From an uncultured Microbacterium sp. (GTDB taxonomy: Bacteria; Actinomycetota; Actinomycetes; Actinomycetales; Microbacteriaceae): a stretch of DNA of 24,840 nt. The notes beneath the pieces are model-generated. The model was not told where the DNA came from and made no database searches. It was given only the letters and a program-made list of their open reading frames with translations. This document shows positions 21,108 through 24,840 of the stretch, piece by piece; the first letter of the stretch is position 1, and every line of letters starts with the position of its first letter. The DNA lies in contig NZ_CALTTX010000038.1 of assembly GCF_943912325.1 (NCBI RefSeq), positions 1 to 24,840 of the forward strand, written 5' to 3'. A program made the position numbers and the translations under genes.

Positions 21108-21827
21108 TCACGCCACGCTCAGAGCGCGGCATGTCGCCGGGGCTCGCGGCGCGAGCGGGCGCAACGTCGGGGCGTCGCGCGGTGGTGGCACCGTCGTCGG
21201 CGCCGCTTGCGCTACGCGATCGACGCCGCCGCGGATGAGAGCGGCGGCGGCGATGAGCAGAGCGATGAGGTGCCACGGGCCGCGGGAGCCGGTGGCGTGC
21301 ATGACGGCGAGTTCATCATCGGTCAGCAACGCCACGCACGCGGCGGCGATCGCGGCGAGCCGGGGCGGCAGATCATCGGGAATGCACGCGCGTGCATCGT
21401 GCCGCGACATTTCCGCGATCACGTCACCGACCGCGCGAGCGAACCGGCCCGCTGCATTGTTCTCGCCCCAGCCGTCGGCAAGCGCTGCCGCGTAAGCGCT
21501 TGCCGCGCGGCGGATGTCAGGGGCGGGTGGGCGGCCCCAGTTCGCGAGGCCGTGGCGGCGGTCGGCGGTGCGGCGCCCGCCCCACGCGTAGGCGGTCGTG
21601 GTCACGGCGGCAAGGTCGGCGGCGGGTATCTGCCGGATGCTCTCGGGCAGCGCTTCCACCATCGTGCGGAGCCAGCCGGGGGCATCCTCGGGCATGTGCC
21701 CGATCAGTTCGGCGCGGGAGGCGTAGGCGTGCAGGTGTTCAATACGCTCGCGTACATCGCGCGGCGTGCGGGGTCGGCGCGCGATGTGCTCGAGCGCGTC
21801 GCGCAGTTCGGGGCGGTCACGGTTCAC
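21108..21827 (-). CDS. Unknown protein in the element, possible cargo gene
   Basis: 239 aa from a GTG. Function not recognised. Mostly helical: an N-terminus rich in Arg/Glu (MNRDRPELRDALEHIARRPR), a middle segment ALPESIRQIPAADLAAVTTT, and a hydrophobic alanine-rich stretch (LIALLIAAAALIRGGV) that could be a buried helix or a single membrane segment. The C-terminal about 30 residues are Pro/Arg/Ala rich. It stands apart from the replication operon (138 nt) and the right integrase (124 nt), so it is the best cargo candidate. High GC and an open antisense frame mean the call is less certain than for its neighbours. Confidence 0.6.
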   Translation of the reverse strand: MNRDRPELRDALEHIARRPRTPRDVRERIEHLHAYASRAELIGHMPEDAPGWLRTMVEALPESIRQIPAADLAAVTTTAYAWGGRRTADRRHGLANWGRPPAPDIRRAASAYAAALADGWGENNAAGRFARAVGDVIAEMSRHDARACIPDDLPPRLAAIAAACVALLTDDELAVMHATGSRGPWHLIALLIAAAALIRGGVDRVAQAAPTTVPPPRDAPTLRPLAPRAPATCRALSVA

Positions 21828-21927
21828 GGCGTGCCCCTTTCGCGGCGGTAGGTGGGAGCACGCGGCGTGCTCGGGTGTGTGTCTGGGTCATTGCTAGCAC
21901 CGGCCCCCGACACTCACCAAACGTGCC

Positions 21928-21936
21928 TGTGGACAA
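21928..21936 (-). promoter_or_regulatory. DnaA-box-like nonamer
   Basis: TTGTCCACA on the minus strand matches the actinobacterial DnaA box. A GGGATAAC follows closely on the plus strand. It lies just past the 3' end of the right integrase gene. A single copy is weak evidence for a DnaA-dependent role. Confidence 0.35.
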
Positions 21937-21951
21937 CGCGGGGGATAACTG

Positions 21952-23511
21952 TTAGGCGAGCGCGCGTAGGTGTCGTGTGCCCGTCGCGGCGGCTGCCGCG
22001 TACTGCTCGAGGGCGTCGGCGAGCACCGTATCGGAGTCGTCGGCCGCGTGCGCGTAGATCATGGCGGCGCGCATCGTGGTGTGCCCGAGGCGCGCTTGCA
22101 CGGCGGGGACGGATGCCCCGGTGCGGTAGGCGAACATCGCGCCGGTGTGGCGCAAGTCGTGCCAGGTGAGATCGTCGCGACCGATCACGGCGCGCGCCGC
22201 GCGGAACCAGGCCGACACGCGCACGTTCGCGACCGGGCGCCCATCGGGCAGAGCGAACACGAGCGCATCCGGGTCGTCGGGCACGTAGTCGGCGAGGTGA
22301 TCGGCGAGCATCTGTGCAACCGTCGCGGGCAGGCGCACCGTCCGGGCGCTCTTGCGGGTCTTGGGTTGCCCGAACCTTAGCGGCTGCCCGGGCACGTTCA
22401 CGAGCGCGCGTTCTACTCGCACCGTGCGGGCATCGGTGTCCACGTGCTTGCGCGCGAGGGCGAACAGTTCCCCGTAGCGCAGGCCCGACCATGCCGCGAC
22501 CCACACCGCGGCGGCATACCGCGGGGGCATGTGCGCGGCGAGTTCGGCGACCTCGGCGGGCGTGGCGGTGCCCCGGTCGCGGTGCTGCGCGTTCGCGGCT
22601 CCCGCGATCTGGCAGGGATTCACCGGGAGCAGGCCTTCACGAACAGCGACCGTCAGCACGGCGCGCAGGGTCGCGTAGGCGCGTGCGGCGGTGGCTCGCC
22701 CGGCGACCTCGGGCGGCACGACCGGCCGCGCGTCGGGTGGCGTCACGATCGGGCATCCCGCCGCCTCCCACGCGGCGACGACCTCGCGAGGCAGGCGCCC
22801 CGTGGTGTGCACGTCGCGGCCGGTCGAGAGCGCCCACCGGCGGGCGAGCCATTCCCGCGTGACACCGGGCGGCGTGCGCACCGGCTCGAGCTGCGCGGCA
22901 GGCGTCGGGGAGCCGGCTAGCTGCCACGCGTCGAGCAGGTCGCGAGGTAGGCGCCCGGCGGCGGGCGTCGGGCGCCCGGTTGCTCGAGCCCACGCCCGCG
23001 CCGGGTGCTCACGGCGTCGGGTCGCCGAGCCCCGCGGGGGCGCTGCGGTGTCGCGGTGATGCTTCGCCGCCGCCCGGGTGCGCGCCGCCTCGAACACGGC
23101 CGCATACCAGGCGCGCACCGTGGCGGGCGTGAGTGCGGATACGTCGAGCGCGCCGAGTTCGACGCCGCGCGAGCCGGGCGCCGCGACCCGAGGGAGCACC
23201 CACGATTCCAGCGCCCGGGCATAGGTGTCGGCGGTGCGGGGCGCGAGGTCGGGGCGTGAGGCAAGCCACGCCCGGGCGTAGTCCGCCAGCAGCACGCGCC
23301 CCGCCTCGGGGTCATGCCACGAGCCGCGCGCGCGGTCGGCGCGCTCACCGGCAAGCCACGCGACCGCCTCGGCGCGCGTGCCGAACGTGTGCGGCGCGGT
23401 GAACGTGCGCCCATCGACACGGTAGGACGCCTGCCAGCGTTCCGACGGCAGCCGCCGCGTCGTGCCCCATGGGGCAGGGGCAGCGCGCCCGGCCTTGCGA
23501 CGGGCGGCCAT
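21952..23511 (-). CDS. Tyrosine integrase with two Lsr2-like modules inserted in the core-binding domain
   Basis: 519 aa from the ATG at 23511. The N-terminal AP2-like arm-binding part (RWQASYRVDGRTFTAPHTFG) is followed by a core-binding domain interrupted after TVRAWYAAVFEA (131-142). About 130 residues are inserted, then it resumes at ATAARAYATLRAVLTVAVRE. The insert has two similar modules, about 169-200 (ARAWARATG, GRLPRDLLDAWQLAG) and 218-252 (REWLARRWA, GRLPREVVAAWEAAG), which look like the Lsr2 C-terminal DNA-binding fold. The catalytic residues are complete: Arg345, Lys384, His451, Arg454, His477 and Tyr486. It is the integrase nearest the tRNA and, as an AP2-type phage integrase, the likely one for this att site. 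Confidence 0.88.
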   Translation of the reverse strand: MAARRKAGRAAPAPWGTTRRLPSERWQASYRVDGRTFTAPHTFGTRAEAVAWLAGERADRARGSWHDPEAGRVLLADYARAWLASRPDLAPRTADTYARALESWVLPRVAAPGSRGVELGALDVSALTPATVRAWYAAVFEAARTRAAAKHHRDTAAPPRGSATRRREHPARAWARATGRPTPAAGRLPRDLLDAWQLAGSPTPAAQLEPVRTPPGVTREWLARRWALSTGRDVHTTGRLPREVVAAWEAAGCPIVTPPDARPVVPPEVAGRATAARAYATLRAVLTVAVREGLLPVNPCQIAGAANAQHRDRGTATPAEVAELAAHMPPRYAAAVWVAAWSGLRYGELFALARKHVDTDARTVRVERALVNVPGQPLRFGQPKTRKSARTVRLPATVAQMLADHLADYVPDDPDALVFALPDGRPVANVRVSAWFRAARAVIGRDDLTWHDLRHTGAMFAYRTGASVPAVQARLGHTTMRAAMIYAHAADDSDTVLADALEQYAAAAATGTRHLRALA

Positions 23512-23648
23512 TATGCGGCCCGCCGTTCGGCGATCAGGGGCAACGCCGCGTGCTCGGGCATCGCTTCGCGGTAGCGGTGCAGGGCGCTTGCCGCGTCGAG
23601 CTGCGGGGCATCGACGGTGCCCCAGACGGTGGGCGGAGTTGAGGGCAT
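23511..23648 (-). CDS. 45-aa small ORF coupled to the right integrase
   Basis: MPSTPPTVWGTVDAPQLD, then a helix (AASALHRYREAMPEHAALPL) and a basic end (IAERRAA). Its TAA overlaps the integrase ATG (TAATG), which is typical of coupled genes. No HTH is seen and no Shine-Dalgarno is visible. It could be an accessory excision protein or a leader peptide that lets ribosomes reach the integrase start. It is too short for a firm call. Confidence 0.45.
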   Translation of the reverse strand: MPSTPPTVWGTVDAPQLDAASALHRYREAMPEHAALPLIAERRAA

Positions 23649-23671
23649 GGGCTGACCGTTCCGAACAGCCG

Positions 23672-23690
23672 GAGTGCACGCGAGTGCACG
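23672..23690. repeat. Candidate integrase arm-type site, right end
   Basis: Identical to 15995-16013 and in the same orientation, 70 bp inside the right att core. It lies just upstream of the small ORF and right integrase, so binding could also control their expression. Confidence 0.65.
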
Positions 23691-23760
23691 CCGGGCAATT
23701 TCGGAGGGTCTTAGCTCGCTCCGCGCCGCTCACGATTCCGGCTCTGATCGGGCCTTTTTC

Positions 23761-23805
23761 GTGGAGGGGCTGACGGGAATCGAACCCGCGCTATCTGCTT
23801 GGGAA
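23761..23805. repeat. Right attachment site inside tRNA-Gly
   Basis: 45 bp identical to 15841-15885. The 3' part of the tRNA at this end is carried by the element and restores a complete tRNA gene. The repeats diverge right after the anticodon loop (CGTCGC on the left, GCAGAT on the right). Confidence 0.92.
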
Positions 23806-23835
23806 GCAGATGTTCTGCCATTGAACTACAGCCCC
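23762..23835 (-). tRNA. tRNA-Gly (anticodon CCC)
   Basis: 74 nt including the encoded CCA. Read on the minus strand: acceptor GGGGCTG pairs with CAGCCCC, a D arm (TAGTTCAATGGCAGAA), an anticodon stem TCTGC/GCAGA around loop TTCCCAA (anticodon CCC), and a T arm with TTCGATT. The cloverleaf is intact even though the element is inserted at its 3' end. Confidence 0.95.
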
Positions 23836-23866
23836 GAATCGCGCGAGCGCCCGCGCGAACCCTCCG

Positions 23867-23872
23867 AGACTA
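23867..23872 (-). promoter_or_regulatory. Possible -10 box of tRNA-Gly
   Basis: TAGTCT on the minus strand lies 31 nt before the tRNA 5' end, a reasonable distance for a short leader. No clear -35 is seen. Confidence 0.4.
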
Positions 23873-23933
23873 TCAGGCAGCCGCGCCGCGAGAATCGGTA
23901 GAAACCCGCATTCCGCCGCGCGGGGGCGTTCGC

Positions 23934-23939
23934 TAGCGT
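23934..23939 (+). promoter_or_regulatory. -10 box of the right lipoprotein gene
   Basis: TAGCGT ends 6 nt before the ATG at 23946 and favours it over the GTG at 23940. Confidence 0.55.
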
Positions 23940-23945
23940 GTGGCC

Positions 23946-24674
23946 ATGACGACAGGGATGGATGCTGTGTCGCACCGCGCCAGCGCGAGGATTGCGGTCG
24001 CCCTGGTCGCCCTCGTTTCTGGAGTGTCTCTGGCCGGATGCGGGGCGGGAACGCCGGGGGCGACAGCCCCGGCATCCGCTTCTGCTTCGTCCTCCCCGTC
24101 GTCCTCGTCGTCGGCGGCGTCGGCCAGTCCGGCTGCCGGTCCCTCGTCGGCTGCTCCGACTGTGTCGGCGTCGCCGACTCCCACGTCGAGCTTCGACGCG
24201 TCGAACCTTGTGCTGCCGGCCTGCGCCGACCTCATCGACCTGACGATTGCGCGCGAGGATTTCGCCGAGGGCTCGGAGTTCACGGGTGAGATGCTCGCCG
24301 ACGAGATCCCGCAGGGGATGCCCGGGCCACTCGCGCGCTCGACCGCGGCGAGTGCATCGCCGGCGCACGGCTGTGTGTTCGGCATCCCGAACAGCGACGG
24401 CGCGTTCACCGTGTCGGTGCTCGGGCTGTCGTCGGGGGCGATGGCCTCGTTGCGCGCGGGCCTCGAGTCGTCGTTCACGCCCGTCGCCGTCGGGGCCGAC
24501 ACGGCGTACGGCCACACGTACGACGGCAACGGGCTCTACGCGTCGTACGCGGCCCTCTACGTCGTGCGCGGCCCGGCGTGGATCGCGGTGTTGGGCCCCG
24601 GCGAACCCACGACGTACCGCCGAATCGCGCAAAGCGCGCTCGAGCGCCTCGTGGCGGCGAACCCCGGGCTCTGA
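23946..24674 (+). CDS. Secreted lipoprotein of unknown function
   Basis: 242 aa. A signal peptide (ARIAVALVALVSGVS) ends in lipobox LAGC with Cys32 as the lipidated residue. A long Ser/Ala/Pro linker (about 36-82) is followed by a globular domain of about 160 residues. Its two cysteines (LPACADLI and HGCVFG) likely form a disulfide. Motifs include EDFAEGSEF and YGHTYDGNGLYASYAALYVV. The pattern is common in actinobacterial surface lipoproteins; no family is recognised. It begins 110 nt downstream of tRNA-Gly in the opposite direction. The start follows the -10 box. Confidence 0.85.
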   Translation: MTTGMDAVSHRASARIAVALVALVSGVSLAGCGAGTPGATAPASASASSSPSSSSSAASASPAAGPSSAAPTVSASPTPTSSFDASNLVLPACADLIDLTIAREDFAEGSEFTGEMLADEIPQGMPGPLARSTAASASPAHGCVFGIPNSDGAFTVSVLGLSSGAMASLRAGLESSFTPVAVGADTAYGHTYDGNGLYASYAALYVVRGPAWIAVLGPGEPTTYRRIAQSALERLVAANPGL

Positions 24675-24756
24675 GCGGGCCCGCGGCGCTCGCCCTGCGC
24701 GGCCTCGCCCCGAGCGGCCTGCACCCCCGGCATCCGCCCCCCGCCCCGCTCTCATG

Positions 24757-24831
24757 CCCGCGAGACTGCGTTCCTGCGACGAGACTGCGCGGCACCCACG
24801 CAGTCTCGTCGCGCAAACGCAGTCTCGCGGG
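24757..24831. repeat. 75-bp interrupted palindrome with four copies of a 10-mer
   Basis: Outer arms of 16 bp (24757-24772 and 24816-24831) and inner arms of 14 bp (24776-24789 and 24799-24812) pair perfectly. They are separated by 3-nt symmetric mismatches and a 9-nt central loop. Each half holds CGAGACTGCG twice. It lies 82 nt after the lipoprotein stop and could be its terminator or a repeated extragenic palindrome. The sequence 24675-24756 shows nothing else. Confidence 0.85.
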
Positions 24832-24840
24832 GTTAGGGAG

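Larger units (their letters stand above)
15841..23805. mobile_element. Integrated genetic element in tRNA-Gly(CCC), about 7.9 kb, with two integrases and a replication module
   Basis: The boundaries are a perfect 45-bp direct repeat (15841-15885 and 23761-23805) that is the 3' part of the tRNA-Gly gene. The content reads as an integrative replicating element: tyrosine integrases next to both ends, an excisionase-like HTH, prim-pol, DUF3987 helicase and an iteron-like region. I find no FtsK/TraB transfer ATPase, relaxase, portal, terminase or capsid gene. The layout recalls the prim-pol branch of actinobacterial integrative elements without the transfer part, or a phage satellite. The host word GGATGCC/GGCATCC is about half as dense here as outside (6 in 7.9 kb against 28 in 17 kb, hand count). 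Confidence 0.88.

Noticed and set aside
23512..23733. Upstream extension of the right integrase
   Set aside because: It crosses the candidate arm site and the 45-aa ORF in another frame and has no integrase-like sequence; the ATG at 23511 directly precedes the AP2-like domain.

Overview
The window is high-GC actinobacterial chromosome. Gene content and style fit the Microbacteriaceae (Micrococcales): zinc-free L28/L33/S14 ribosomal proteins in a row, a short actinobacterial HU, a CopD-CtaG fusion, a DtxR-type iron box, WXG100/EspC/YbaB-like type VII secretion genes, and many genes whose start codon lies about 6 nt after a TANNNT -10 box. The family assignment is inference. No 16S or other decisive marker is present.

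Left core region (1-9929): the tail of rpmB, then rpmG and rpsN, a terminator, hup with its terminator, and a large CopD/CtaG copper membrane protein. A membrane-anchored protein of unknown function and a Pif1/RecD-like helicase follow, divergently transcribed. Next come an iron-regulated heme oxygenase and a DUF2470 partner, an EamA exporter, and a phytoene-desaturase-like FAD oxidoreductase.

Middle region (10025-15818): a tightly coupled four-gene operon (YbaB-like, EspC-like, WXG-containing, YbaB-like) converges on a WXG100 gene plus an unknown gene. A 19-bp tandem repeat sits between the two stop codons. No secretion ATPase or channel gene is present, so these look like type VII substrates and helpers served by machinery elsewhere. 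A lipoprotein and a LuxR-type regulator with two HTH domains follow.

Integrated element (15841-23805): about 7.9 kb inserted in the 3' part of a tRNA-Gly(CCC) gene, bounded by a perfect 45-bp direct repeat. It carries two unrelated tyrosine recombinases, one at each end: one with three copies of the core-binding domain, the other with two Lsr2-like modules inserted in its core-binding domain. Between them lie a DUF6907 protein, an iteron-like region that may be an origin, and a coupled leftward operon (excisionase-like HTH, two small unknown proteins, prim-pol, DUF3987 helicase). An unknown 239-aa protein is also present. There is no FtsK/TraB, relaxase, capsid or terminase gene, so the element looks like a self-replicating, integrating unit that depends on another element to move, or one that has lost transfer. 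It is the most unusual part of the window.

Right flank (23762-24840): the rebuilt tRNA-Gly gene, a lipoprotein gene and a strong 75-bp palindrome at the edge.
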